From Xestospongia bergquistia (taxonomy: Eukaryota; Porifera; Demospongiae; Haplosclerida; Petrosiidae), in contig OZ014413.1 in assembly GCA_963965975.1 (NCBI GenBank), positions 3,420,001-3,484,000 of the forward strand: DNA of 64,000 nt. Direction: 5' to 3'. Within the stretch, counting starts at the first letter, position 1. Every line of letters begins with the position of its first letter. The position numbers were made by a program, and so were the translations under genes. Below the pieces are notes generated by a model. The model made no database searches. It was not told the origin of the DNA and was given only the letters and a program-made list of their open reading frames with translations. Shown here piece by piece: positions 36,701 to 49,164 of the stretch.

Positions 36701-39588
36701 TGATATTCGTAATGAATTAAGTAAACAAGCTTTTAAAGTTGATGTTCCATTAACATGGTATGCTTATGAAATTCTTCTACGTGATAGCACTTCTATAAGT
36801 TGTGGTGTGCTTACAGTGGAAGAGTGCATGACTTTAGGTATTGATTTAGGTTTGGAAGATGATGAAATTCAGCCTGTACTAAGATTTTTCTCTCTTCTAA
36901 ACTCTATTCTCTACTATCCTAAAGAAGTCACTAACCTTGTCTTTATTGATCCACATAGCCTCATTGAAGTAGTGAATGAACTAATGGTATTTGTCTGTAA
37001 AGTACGTAATGGAGTAGATATAGGTCCTGGCACACTAGCAGGACCAGACATGGCTTATTTTGGTATAATTTCCAGTGATGTTTTTTCACATGAAGAACAC
37101 TTTAAGAAGTTTCATGAAATATCCAATGCAGTTATTAATTTAAAATCTGAGGAAACTATTGATTTTAAATTACATTTGTTTAGTATCTTCACTCATCTTC
37201 TACTAGCAATTAAATTGCCTGACAGCAAACCACCTAATGAGAAATATTTCATGCCAGCCTTATTACCATTAACTGATCCTTTAAATGCAATTCCATTTGA
37301 ATCCTCTAATAACACTCCGTTACTGTTTTACTTTAGAAATGGTGTACCAGTTGGGCTTTTTTGTGCTATGGTTGTCAATCTCCTCTCAACTAAACTCAAT
37401 AATAAATTCTTGTGGTCACTAGATAAAAGCACTTCCAAGATATATTCCAATTATATTTTATTGCGTTCAAAATGTTTGCTTGGGGAAGTTACTTTGGTAG
37501 AGTCTTCAGATTGGTTTGGGATCTGTTGTGAATGTCCTGCAGATCAGCTTAAAGTCAAAGAAGCTATTGAAAATGCCATTGCAAAAACCAAAAAGAAACG
37601 GAAAATTGAAGTTGAATGGGAAATTGCTTTCTTTTGTCCTTGTGGCCAACAGCCACGTCACCATGCTTTTTTGAAACATCACTATTCTATGCTATTTTGT
37701 GAGCTTATCAAATCACCATATGGTGTTTGCATTCAAGGAACAAAAGACTTTCCACATTTTTCATGGATTTCTTTAAAAAGCAATCAAGGTTTGGTTTACT
37801 GTTATGCATGCTTATTATTATTTTCTTTTAACTACAGATAAAAGACCAGAACTCTGTTGTCTTATTGAACTGTTGGCACCAATCAGTTCAAATTGGGGCT
37901 TGATTGGTGGTAAGCTTGGAGTGGATATTCAAATCATTGATGACTTAAACAAATCAGATGAAATGAAGCTAGATGAAGTCATACAGAAGTGGATAGAGAC
38001 AAAATCTACGCCATCTCTTTGGTTTAATATTATTGAGATTGTAAAAGGGCAGTGCCCTGATATAGCTAGTACCATAAAGAAATACTTAGATCATTTTTTT
38101 AATGAACAGGAACAAGAGAAAATACAAGGTATGTAATATTTGTAAGGCTATTTGTTACATTAGTTTTGTAGTAGTATTCACTTTTCACAAGTAATGCCTT
38201 GTTTAATATGATGATTTTGTATGTGTAAAAATAGTAACTCTATATGTAGATATGTATACTCAATTGATGAGAAATAACTACAGTTAACAGTATTAAAAAA
38301 TTTAAGATCTAGCCAATTTTCCAGTCTATTTACTTTCATTTGACCCAACTGTATTAATGTCTCATTGATGTGGTACCATCAGTGTAAGGTTTTGTTGAAG
38401 TAAAGAGTTTAGAGGTAGAGGTTAATTACAATTTGTCAAACTTTAATACTTAATAATTCACAGATACAAGACCTGAGAAATGTGTTTTACTGACATTACT
38501 ACCGCCAATATATCATTTGTGGCATGAGCTTGGAGATTTACTTGGAGTTGATTCTGGGACCATTCAGAGTTTATCCACTTCTCAATGTAGTAATCTTGTA
38601 AAGATGTCCGATATATTGCAAAGCTGGTTGGATAATGAACCAACTCCTGTTACATGGAACAATATCATTGACATGATAGAGGGACCCCTACAGAATAAAA
38701 GATTTGCTGATGAAATCCGTGAAAAAGTTAAATCAAGTAAGTATTTGTAATACTGACCTAACAAGTAGTAATAATTAATTGCTCAAAAATTACTGTCTGT
38801 GCAAATTTTAATTAATTACAGTTTCGATGTAGGAATGTTTTATATGAATTTTGTTTTCTCAAGTTATAATAGTTTACTTACCAGTTCTGTTGTGGGTTCA
38901 TGCTTATTTGCTTGACAAATAACATATTATGTGATGTATATGTTCGTCTTTATAGTTTGACTGTGATTTGAATTATGAGGTATTTTCTGTTTTAACAGTA
39001 AGCTTAATAAATAATTAAACAGACTTTTTAAAAAGTCCAACCCTTGAGAAATTATGAGTAAAACTAAAAGCTAACTAACATTGCTGTATCATACTTTACT
39101 TGTTAAGTTCTTAAGTTAACAGTTCTTGATGTTGTATTAGATACAATAAAATCATCAAAGATGAACTTCAAAATACCAGTTGAGCTACAGAGATCTGTAC
39201 ATGGTATGGTATTGAAGTAATTTCATTGTATTAGATTCAAATTTTAACAGGAAAAAGAAAAAGTGAGGGCAAAGATTCTGATGAAGATACATTATATCAG
39301 AAACAACAAGCTTATGATCACAGTACGTCTTCTGACGAGGAGTCAAGGTCATCAAGTAGATGTGGAAAGAAACCAGCAGGAGTGAGATATTACACAAAGA
39401 AAAGTAAACAAAAAAGAAGATACAAAAAATTTAAAGGTATTATGATAGCTTCTATCAACTTGTATATTCATATTGTTACAGGACACAAGAGACAAAGATC
39501 AGGAGACAGCAATTCTGATGGACATAATTCATTCAGAAAACGCAAAGCTTACTCTAAAGGATCTGATTCATCACTTGATAGTAACTAA
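30766..39588 (+). CDS. LRR / ZU5 / UPA-like / Roc-COR / double-Death protein (1,799 aa, 14 exons)
   Basis: Exons: 30766-30787, 30835-31359, 31921-32706, 32917-33330, 33392-33516, 33586-33720, 33772-33946, 34263-34292, 35521-37788, 37838-38128, 38464-38736, 39141-39203, 39251-39436, 39482-39588. All junctions are GT-AG and the frame is open throughout. Residues 1-182: unnamed domain. 183-444: ribonuclease-inhibitor-type LRRs (LKTLEISNCDITDEGVQYI). 445-582: ZU5 (GQFEFPQKTKLVSAV). 583-727: UPA-like (VYPVELKGITPP). 738-1493: Roc-COR with Walker A GPARVGKTS at 763-771, DSGGQ at 961-965, THED near 1064, COR motif YFMPALLP and a CPCG cluster near 1444. Death domains at 1494-1590 and 1591-1681, then a basic Ser-rich tail with NLS-like KRKR clusters. 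PIDD1 has LRR-ZU5-UPA-Death; here a Roc-COR GTPase sits between. A cell-death or immune scaffold is inferred. Confidence 0.9.
34293..35520 (+). other. Long intron 8 of the 1,799-aa gene
   Basis: At 1,228 bp this is the largest intron of the gene, whose others are mostly 50-600 bp. I find no coding exon or terminal repeats in it; small open frames on both strands look like chance. Confidence 0.5.
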
Positions 39589-39899
39589 TGTAGTGATCAA
39601 CCTATAGAACATATAATGTATACTTTTATGACTGTATACTTCTGATTTCTACTAAATCTATATCCTTTGCCTTACCTGTTAGTGTGATTTATGAACACAT
39701 ATATTGCTTTTGAGTTGTTATTATTCACTATCTGTTATTTTAAGTTGCGTTTTGCCACTGCCAACACATTTAGGCTTCTCATGGAAGCATGACAAAGCCG
39801 TTTCAACCTAAACAACTTGTCAATTACGAATTTAAAGAAGCCTTGTTGGAAATTCTGGTTTGTGAACTGAGAAACAACACTATTCAAAAGTGATTGTTA

Positions 39900-40520
39900 A
39901 TGGAACATAGTTAAATCTCAAAGAGTTTTCAACGGTATCATGACATCAACTCAGACAACTGTTGAAGTGTAGTCGCCTCAGAGCATTTCTATTACCACAG
40001 TTAATGCTGTCACATCTCACCCACAGATGCCTTGCTATTACTGTGGTTGTAACAGATTCTTTCTGACAATGTACCACAATTTGCATCTATAAACTTTCAG
40101 AGATTCACTAAATCTAATACCATTAAGCACATTAAATTATCACTCTACCATGTATGGAGAAGCTAAAAGATTTGTACAAACACTGAAGATGACATTGAAT
40201 ATTGCAAAAAGAAAGAGGAACCAGTCGCGAGAAGCTAAGCATTTGTATTGTCTTTTTGTTGCACCCCAAATATCATCATCAATAGATTATCTTCTGCTGA
40301 TCTTTTTTAGAGACATGCACATAGGCATCAGATTAGATTCATTGAAACTATGTTGGAAGAGTCGAATACTAGACAAGCAGAAGAACAGTAAGATGGAAGG
40401 ATAGATAATTTAAGGTTGAAGACCCCATTTTAGTGACAAATCTCAGAGCTGCAAATTGGGTTAATAGACATGAAGATCATGATGATGAAGTTGAAATGAT
40501 GATCCACAAATAAATCACAA
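39900..40520 (+). mobile_element. Ty3/Gypsy retrotransposon fossil (pol, integrase part)
   Basis: Conceptual reading resembles the integrase region of Ty3/Gypsy pol (the DN.PQF and IKH segments and the region after them). It is a fragment without recognisable long terminal repeats, broken at several places, and looks old. A 27-base piece of it recurs as filler at 46141-46167. Confidence 0.6.
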
Positions 40521-41929
40521 TTAGACTAAGTTAGGTTATATATACTGTCATATTGTCATATTTCATATATGAAATTTAATACTGTTGAAAACTACTAATA
40601 TTAATTAATAATTAAAACTAATTATTATATCATAGGCAAAAACTTGTTGAGATTACATCATTTCTTTTAATGAAAAAGAAAAAAATAGGAAAATGTTTGT
40701 AGTTGTTGAAATGAAAATTTTGTTGATCCTACTAAGTACAGTAATTTAAAGCTTATGCTAGACCCTTCTTCCTGATGAAAAGCACATCATGTATTTTAAC
40801 CATCATAAGGAGGTACATCATATGCAAAATGCATTCATTTAAACTTATTGAAATGATATATAACCTTGGTCAGCGAACTTTTGATTCGAGCAACGTTTAA
40901 TTCAATTATTAAGAGTTGAATAATATCTAAAGATTCAATAAACATGACATTTCGCCATTTTATGATAAAAATGTATAATATAAATTCACTTTCAATTAGC
41001 ATGCAAAATAAATTTTAAATTTTGAATGCATTATCTTTTTCTATTTCTAGCACAGATTGAAATTTGTTTCAACAAAAATTTATTTTTAAACTTCCATTGT
41101 AAAATGAAAAAAATTTAAAAATTTCAACTACTTAATATGTAAACAATATTCAATGCATCATATGATGTTCCTGTACTCAAAAGACAACAGTAAGTATAAA
41201 TTTTTTGATGGTTAATAGAAGTCCACATTTAATGAAGATAGAGGTTATTTCACCTCAGTATAGATGAATAACTGTACTCTGTTAACATTGAGTGCTAAAT
41301 ACAGGCTATCATAATACTATTCTATAATAACTGCCATGAACACCCAACAGTACTTACTAAAATTGTCTACATTTTCAACTGGATTAAGAGGTGTAGGAAC
41401 TTTGCGAGTGTATTCAATGATACTTTCATCATCATCACTCTCAAAGAGAGTGGTAATTGGTAACAAAACCATACAACCAACAAACCAAGATGTTTTAGGC
41501 ATCCATGCTCAGGTAAGGAGCAATTCCATGACCTTTCCTCATATATATATATATATACATTCAATTATTCATCTCCACAAATTTCAACACAATAGTTTTA
41601 TAAGAATGTAGTAGGTGGAGTGCAAAATTAAAAACTATCAACTATTGAACCACATCTTTAGGTATGCTTAGTTTTATTTAAACAACAATGACCAGGTAAA
41701 AAGGCAAAGCAAAACAAGTAATTATTATATCAATAACCTGCAACCAATTTATTTATCACCTAAGACTTGTCTTCAGATTCCATTTGGAGCTCATACAAAA
41801 CAGTATATAACATATATTGTTCTAATTAAAATGTAATGGTATACACAGCCATACAAACAATAATCAATGCATGAAAATGTTATTTTCTGCTCATTGGCTA
41901 GCATAGGATGTTTAAAAGAAAATACGATT
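40521..41929. other. AT-rich spacer, no gene seen
   Basis: Very AT-rich. Overlapping open frames near 41317-41611 occur on both strands and show no recognisable domain, so I do not call a gene. Confidence 0.45.
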
Positions 41930-42720
41930 GGATGGAAATTTGATAAATTACCAGTTAAAGATAACTAAGAACCTGATGGGTTTCTCATTGCTACTCACAG
42001 ATACTGTGCTGAAGTTAGCGAAGAGCTCAAACTTAAGATAGAAAACTGTCATGAAATATTCCAAAAAGAATTTGATAGTTTTCACAATGTAGTAACTACT
42101 AACTTTAAGGAATTACCTATTCAAGTTTCTTAGTTTTCATTAAGTGCCATATTAAAAAAAGAGTAAGAAGTCAATTCACAAAGTCTAGTCATGTTTTAAT
42201 CTTGCTCAGGAGTGTGGTATACCAGACAGATATGATTTTAGTTCAACATTGTGGTTTCTTCATCACAGAGTAGAATGTATTATGCACTACCCAGGTATAA
42301 AGAATTAGAAGATATTATCATTACTGACCTCCAACTAATCTTTGATCATATTACACAAGTCCTTGTTTGTACCTTTACATTTGAAGCAACAAGAAATGTT
42401 GCAAAAGCAAAAGATTGTTGCAACACAGGGCAATTTCTAGAGTCACATATACAGACACTATCTAATAGAGAACAAGATCCACAGACTCCCGTAAGACCTA
42501 TTTCTCTTCTTAGGCATCCCCATATTATTTCTGGTCCTATGGAATTGAATGTGGTCATAAAATTGATAAGTATTACTTCATGCCTAATTGTGCTCTAAAA
42601 CCAATGTCATTTGAAGAAAAACAGAGATACCAGTCAATATTGCCTGCACCTGTATTGATCCTCTTTGAGTGTGGCTAGTGTCCTGTAGGTGTGTTCTCTA
42701 GTGTGAAGAGACAATATTTC
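41930..42720 (+). pseudogene. COR-domain relic of a Roc-COR gene
   Basis: MYYALPRYKELEDIIITDLQ, FDHITQVLVCTFTFEATRN and CNTGQFLESHIQTL, then in another frame KYYFMPNCALKPMSFEEKQR and APVLILFECG, a stop, CPVGVFSSV. The second block aligns with YFMPALLP...VPVGLFCAMV of the 1,799-aa protein and YFLPCVLP...LPQGLFPALI of the 1,042-aa protein. It has several stops and frame changes. The upstream 250 bases show weaker similarity and no P-loop. It derives from a more distant ROCO subfamily than the two intact genes. Confidence 0.65.
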
Positions 42721-42739
42721 TTTATTTACTAAAATGTCT

Positions 42740-42930
42740 AACATACCTCACTAACTTTTGACATGATTTTATCAGCTAAGTCTTTTCAACTAAAATCATC
42801 TCACAAAATAGACATCAGTACATTACTTAGAATCATACTCAGTACGACTCCTTAAATCATCAAGAATGGTTTGAAGACACCTTGTATGTCTACAGGTCCT
42901 GTCTCTTGCTAACAATCCTCAGAAATAATT
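42740..42930 (-). pseudogene. CARD-like exon relic
   Basis: Reverse-strand peptides TILDDLRSRTEYDSK and LADKIMSKVSEV resemble the end of the CARD-like exon at 28588-28910 (KYDTDIFTKF, LANKIVDK). Stops interrupt it. Confidence 0.4.
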
Positions 42931-43029
42931 TCTATTGAAAATAATATGAGCAATGGAAAATAGACTTGGAATTGGAATGTCCGTCTTTGGCTTCCATAAT
43001 ATGGAATGCCTTTTTTTTCTCTGGTCAAT

Positions 43030-43331
43030 TCACATTTCTTCTTGTTTCTCTATATAACATAACTATAATATATATAAAATGTAATACTAACAGTATATTA
43101 TAACTTACCTTTTTTCTCTTCTGTTAACTTCTTAATCTCTTCTTGTTTTCCTATATAATATAACCATATACTACTAACGTACTACTAACAATATATTATA
43201 ACTTACCCTCTTTCTCTTCTGTTAACTTTTCAATACAAATACCTTTTCTTTGTTGAACATCAGATTCTACTTTTTCTGCATTTCCAGTTGTTGTTTTAAC
43301 TTTTATTCTCTTCTTTAGGAGCTCCAACTTC
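43030..43331 (-). CDS. Coiled-coil micro-exons of an incomplete gene
   Basis: Exon 43331-43207 after an ACAG acceptor reads KLELLKKRIKVKTTTG ... CIEKLTEEKE. The next exon (about 43157-43100) reads GKQEEIKKLTEEKK and ends at GTAAGT. A third copy near 43060-43010 is degenerate. All are phase 1, Lys/Glu/Leu-rich and coiled-coil-like, matching units at 58.1 and 62.0 kb. No start, Death or ZU5 exon was found beside them, so the gene is probably a remnant. Confidence 0.45.
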
Positions 43332-43856
43332 CTGTAGATAGTAGATCTATTAACAAAAAAAGGAATTACTGTTGTGTAATACTACTTATCTCTTTCATGG
43401 TCTCTTATTTATATATCAGTGACATCTAATTTAGACAATCGACTTTGTTGTTGTGGAGTTAATACAAAATACAATTTTTGTGACATTTAATGACTATTTA
43501 CATTTTGTTAAATGTATCTATCAACCACATGATGAAGTGGTAGAAACAACAATTATATTCAGTAAAAGGATTATACAAATGTGATAATTACATGTACTTC
43601 ATAGTCTCAGAACAACACCTTATATAATTATAAAACATGTTATGTAGATTACCTGATTATCATTGGTTTTGGTAGAAATCTTTTGACTGATATCAATAAA
43701 ATTACTTTCCTTCTCTTGTAATGAACATAAATCTGACAATAAAAGGTGACAAGAGTAAACTAATTAATTACACCTAATTATAAAGTTAACATTGTCATAT
43801 ATAACATACCAAGAATGACCTCTTTCTTAATTAAGAACAGAACCAACAAAACACAT

Positions 43857-43925
43857 TGACTGGGGATTGAACTAAGTTCTCTATTCACTAATCAGGTTGC
43901 TCTACCACTAAACTAACAATACTTA
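43857..43925 (-). tRNA. Degenerate tRNA-Thr(AGT)-like sequence, perhaps a SINE head
   Basis: On the reverse strand TAGTTTAGTGGTAGAGC fits an A box and D arm, then CCTGATTAGTGAAT, an anticodon arm with AGT at the anticodon positions. AGTTCAATCCC fits a B box and T arm. The anticodon and acceptor stems pair poorly, so it is a pseudo-tRNA or a tRNA-derived SINE rather than a working gene. Confidence 0.4.
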
Positions 43926-43931
43926 GAAAAT

Positions 43932-44712
43932 TCATGTTTTAAAATAGATATTTCATGAATAAGAACAATTGAATTGCTCCAGTCATATCCATAATAGTAC
44001 ATGTAGTACTGTAGTACTAATACTTTAACAACACAAACAGTATTACATTTCTGATATACTAGGAATACTTTATTTCTTGATTTTACAATATTGATAAACT
44101 GTGTAGACACAAATTATGGAGCTGTTATGCAACACATAATATTTTGATCTAATATAATATTGGCTAAAAATTCAAGCAACTGTTATATGTGTTAATATTT
44201 ATATCTTATAACATTTTAAGTTGTGATGACAAGGATGCTTTCTTGTTTCTTTTATCTCAGAGGGCAAATTATTTTCATTATCTTAACAACACAAAGCACA
44301 ATACAAGTTTCATGTAAATTCTGAAGATACTGTACGTATACAACATTATTTTCAATTAATAACCTTCTGTTCCTTTTAATTTCTCCATTCCTTTTGTTTT
44401 CATGCTACTCTTCTTACCACAACTTTTAACAACTAATTCATCACCTGTTCTTCATGCTGGACATTTTTAGCATTTGTTGTAATGATTTTAAAAACAATAA
44501 AAATTGCAATCAAATTAGTATATATGTAGGTTTTCTCAAGGAAGACTCATACATCACTAATAGTTTTAGCCAAAGCACAAAACAATCTTACAGTGAATTT
44601 AACTTGTTATATGTTATTATAAATGAACTAATGCCAACAAAAAGCAGACCCTTGGCTGTTATATTAGGCAGGCTGTAAAATATAGACAATATAGTAGTCA
44701 GTTGGTCAGAAT
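43932..44712. other. AT-rich spacer, no gene seen
   Basis: No supportable open frame. A 74-codon forward frame at 44454-44678 has no recognisable feature. Confidence 0.4.
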
Positions 44713-46140
44713 AAGGCAAAAACTATTGTTTCTTATCAGAAATATATACATATATATACATCAAGAATTATACAAACAAATGATAGATGGTCTAAAAAAA
44801 CAAGTGTGAACAATTATTGTTTTCATCAATTGTTTTAACAAATTGATCAATGTAAACGTTTTACTTCAGTATGGTTTCTACTGACTTATCAAATTGACAT
44901 CTTTGTTTGGCTAGAAATATTACAAGAATTTTTTACCTTGGTACATAAGCTATACATAACAACCTTGTATATTATGTATATTGAATTGTACTTGTAGCAT
45001 TTAACCGGGCACTAGCTTGATAACAATGTAGCATGTAGTACATTAACTTTAACTTGTATCCATTACTTGGTTGCATACTAATAGAATATCTCTAGCTATG
45101 TGATATACACGTTCTTGATCACGTCGATAACAAATGACTTAATTATAATGTATATTTAAGTCTATTGTATTGTATTATTAAAAGATGTTCATGTTGACTG
45201 TTACTTCCCCTCTCTCTATCTCTTTCAGTTCCCCATCACTATTTTCATATCATGCCAGTCCAGTCATTATAATGTTCTTTATCCTTTTTCCATCGATTAT
45301 TTTCTTTGACTTGCTATCCAATCTTCCACCAACAGCTATTAATATGATCAGTAATTGTTACAAAACCTTGGATTTATCAGCAAAAAAATTATTCAAACTG
45401 CAGTAAATGTTTCTATACTACTAGTAGATATGTACATACAATTATAATATAATGTCATCATTTTTGTTTATAGTCAAAATTCATTTTTAAGACAACGGAA
45501 TTTCTTTACATCACTCCCCTATATTTTATTTGCCTGATAATAGGTCTTTCAAGAGAGTTCCTACATGACCAATTCTATCAAAAACTGTAGTAAAATCAGA
45601 TCCATGATTTATTTAAATATTGTAATCGTAATCAACCTTCTAAATATCCAAGTTTTGATAAATCTGTAAAATTACATAAAGATGGAGAAATAAACAACTA
45701 CTGTAATAAATTTTATGTTCCTATTAACAATTTACATATCAAAAAATCATTGCATACCTGATATATCTTCAAGAACCCATAAAATAAATAGTATTGTCAA
45801 GAGTCCAATAATGACAAATATTGCTATACCATGACCTATAACGACATTTTTCAAAGAGAACAGTTTACCCTTCAGAGGTCCAAATTTGTAGCAGAGATAA
45901 AGGACCACAAGTCCAATGAATAATACAGAAATAAATGCAATTATAAGTATATAATTATCTACAACATTCAGTAAAATTGTCATTAACAGTATATAGTGGT
46001 GTACCTTTGACTGCCTTCCAAATATTATCCTGTAATTTTGGTTGTATTATCTGATCTATTAAAAAGTAAAATTAGTATATTTAAGTGAACTTAAAGTTAT
46101 AACATACAACCAATGAAGGTTCATATTCTAATTCATAATG
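44713..46140. repeat. Tandem duplication, copy 1 (1,428 bp)
   Basis: Matches 46168-47595 at a constant offset of 1,455 bases, with no difference in the parts I compared; both internal open frames are identical. It contains the 3' exons of the coiled-coil/transmembrane gene (reverse strand): a transmembrane exon at about 45752-45958 and a short exon near 46003-46050. The same DNA in copy 2 is joined to the rest of that gene, so this copy is a 5'-truncated gene end. Confidence 0.9.
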
Positions 46141-46167
46141 CTGTCACATCTCACCCACAGATGCCTT
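46141..46167. other. 27-bp templated filler at the duplication junction
   Basis: CTGTCACATCTCACCCACAG followed by ATGCCTT, between the two duplicate copies. The same 27 bases, preceded by the same TAATG, occur at about 40010-40036 in the Ty3/Gypsy fossil 6 kb away. Confidence 0.85.
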
Positions 46168-47595
46168 AAGGCAAAAACTATTGTTTCTTATCAGAAATAT
46201 ATACATATATATACATCAAGAATTATACAAACAAATGATAGATGGTCTAAAAAAACAAGTGTGAACAATTATTGTTTTCATCAATTGTTTTAACAAATTG
46301 ATCAATGTAAACGTTTTACTTCAGTATGGTTTCTACTGACTTATCAAATTGACATCTTTGTTTGGCTAGAAATATTACAAGAATTTTTTACCTTGGTACA
46401 TAAGCTATACATAACAACCTTGTATATTATGTATATTGAATTGTACTTGTAGCATTTAACCGGGCACTAGCTTGATAACAATGTAGCATGTAGTACATTA
46501 ACTTTAACTTGTATCCATTACTTGGTTGCATACTAATAGAATATCTCTAGCTATGTGATATACACGTTCTTGATCACGTCGATAACAAATGACTTAATTA
46601 TAATGTATATTTAAGTCTATTGTATTGTATTATTAAAAGATGTTCATGTTGACTGTTACTTCCCCTCTCTCTATCTCTTTCAGTTCCCCATCACTATTTT
46701 CATATCATGCCAGTCCAGTCATTATAATGTTCTTTATCCTTTTTCCATCGATTATTTTCTTTGACTTGCTATCCAATCTTCCACCAACAGCTATTAATAT
46801 GATCAGTAATTGTTACAAAACCTTGGATTTATCAGCAAAAAAATTATTCAAACTGCAGTAAATGTTTCTATACTACTAGTAGATATGTACATACAATTAT
46901 AATATAATGTCATCATTTTTGTTTATAGTCAAAATTCATTTTTAAGACAACGGAATTTCTTTACATCACTCCCCTATATTTTATTTGCCTGATAATAGGT
47001 CTTTCAAGAGAGTTCCTACATGACCAATTCTATCAAAAACTGTAGTAAAATCAGATCCATGATTTATTTAAATATTGTAATCGTAATCAACCTTCTAAAT
47101 ATCCAAGTTTTGATAAATCTGTAAAATTACATAAAGATGGAGAAATAAACAACTACTGTAATAAATTTTATGTTCCTATTAACAATTTACATATCAAAAA
47201 ATCATTGCATACCTGATATATCTTCAAGAACCCATAAAATAAATAGTATTGTCAAGAGTCCAATAATGACAAATATTGCTATACCATGACCTATAACGAC
47301 ATTTTTCAAAGAGAACAGTTTACCCTTCAGAGGTCCAAATTTGTAGCAGAGATAAAGGACCACAAGTCCAATGAATAATACAGAAATAAATGCAATTATA
47401 AGTATATAATTATCTACAACATTCAGTAAAATTGTCATTAACAGTATATAGTGGTGTACCTTTGACTGCCTTCCAAATATTATCCTGTAATTTTGGTTGT
47501 ATTATCTGATCTATTAAAAAGTAAAATTAGTATATTTAAGTGAACTTAAAGTTATAACATACAACCAATGAAGGTTCATATTCTAATTCATAATG
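46168..47595. repeat. Tandem duplication, copy 2 (1,428 bp)
   Basis: Second copy. Its right edge runs without a break into the exons at 47.6-49.0 kb, so it is likely the original. It carries the last exons of that gene. Confidence 0.9.
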
Positions 47596-49040
47596 AGTAT
47601 TATAAAATGTTATCCATGAATCCTGGACAGAACAGTTACTACATATTTCCCATTTCATTGCTGCATTATCAGTAAAAGAAAAATCTTCTGATGCTGTCAT
47701 TAGCTGAAATATCATCGTGTAATTATGAACACATCAATGTTATTATTACATAAATTTAACTTTAATTGGTTCTTCTTAATAATCCTCCAACAACCAACAG
47801 TCTTTATTTTCAAAGATAAGACAGTTCAATTCATTACTAAATCAATTGGGACATCATCAGCTATATATCCATTATTCAACAACTCCTCTCTCTCTTTCTA
47901 AACAAAGTATTAAGAAATAATTATAATGTCATGTGATCTAAGAAATCTTATGTCTTGACTCAGATACGGTAATTAGAGCACATATTTTGATGAAAGGATT
48001 AGTATCAAAATGAGTTTTTTGTCAGTAAAGGGAGACTTTATATTTAGCATAAGTCTTTTCAGGTCCACCAACTGCTAAAGCACTTAATTCCGTCAATTGA
48101 AATGTAATAAAGCTAGAATTTGGTTCAGTATAGCCTTGTAATATTTCTGTTTCTCCCTCATCAGTTTGGTGGAGAATAACAAGTGACTTAGCTTCTTCTT
48201 CAACTGCATTGTGCTTTACCGTAAGTGTCAATGGTTGTTGACTTTTTTCACTGACTTCTATGTCACAAGTTTGAGAAAAAAGTTTATATCCCTTGGGAAT
48301 AGCAAATTGATGAGAATGGCATATAGAAACTAATATGTCAACAGTTTGCCCTTTGTAAAACTTCCAGGTGGTATATCCATTCTATAAGAACCATTTGCCC
48401 ACTGTATTGTGGCTGCTGTTCCTACAATGACATTCTTTTTAATATAATGTATATCTAAAGGAATTAAAACTACTTAATAAAGTGCAAAATAAAAATACTG
48501 TTTAAAAGTTCTTTGTCAAATTATTCTGTGCATTCATTATCCATTCATCCTTCATCATATGTATAAATTTTACAATTTAGCTTCTTTACCTTCTTTTACA
48601 TCTATGTCTTTGAAGATAGCAATGTTAACAGGAATTGCCAGTAGTAGGATACTTAAAAAGGCAATGATCATCCACATTCCTACATAATGAACATTATAAT
48701 TATAGTTTTAATATCAGATGTGACTAATTTCAATAAAAATATGTATATGATGTAAGTCTATTTTCCCTCTAATCTACTCTTAGTAATACTTTATCATTAG
48801 TTATGAAATACAACCATATATGGTATGAATTACTAACAGTATTATAGTGCACCTTTTTTCTCTCTAGTTAATTTCTCTATTTCTAATGTCCTTGTATTAT
48901 TTGTTTTATCCAATAGTTTCAGCTTCTCTGTTTCTATTAGGTACATAAATATATATTGATTAAAGTATATATACCTGACAAAATATTTGAAGATTGGTCT
49001 TCTTGTTGTTCTTGTAGATCCCTATCTACACTTGCATAAT
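47085..49040 (-). CDS. Coiled-coil / transmembrane / ZU5-like gene (partial model)
   Basis: Exons read: 49040-48975 (DYASVDRDLQEQQEDQSSN); 48933-48853 coiled coil (EKLKLLDK...LEIEKLTREKK); 48679-48590 membrane span (MIIAFLSILLLAIPVNIAIF); 48454 to about 48025 ZU5-like (SYRMDIPPGSF ... TVDILVSICHSHQFAIPKGY ... FITFQLTELSALAVGGPE); about 47704-47563 (DFSFTDNAAMKWEI); about 47505-47457; 47413-47207 with two membrane spans (LIIAFISVLFIGLVVLYLCY, IAIFVIIGLLTILFILWVL); last about 47114-47085 (LSKLGYLEG). One T is missing from a T run near 48360, which breaks the ZU5-like exon. The splice after KVSLY is unresolved. Membrane spans in a ZU5-type protein of this locus are unusual. The start lies upstream; decayed exons at 50.4-51.8 kb may be its former 5' end. 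Confidence 0.5.
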
Positions 49041-49164
49041 CTAATATACAAAATACCAAAAAGAAAATTCAAAAAAAATAGTACATTATCAACTGAGTTA
49101 CAGAAATATAGTTGAGTGATAGCTAAAAGAGAACTATTGTAGTGAATATATCAACTATAATTAT

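Noticed and set aside
45185-46861. Two identical forward 73-codon frames (45185-45406, 46640-46861)
   Set aside because: Identical only because they lie in the 1,428-bp duplication; they run opposite the downstream flank of the reverse-strand gene end and have no recognisable domain.
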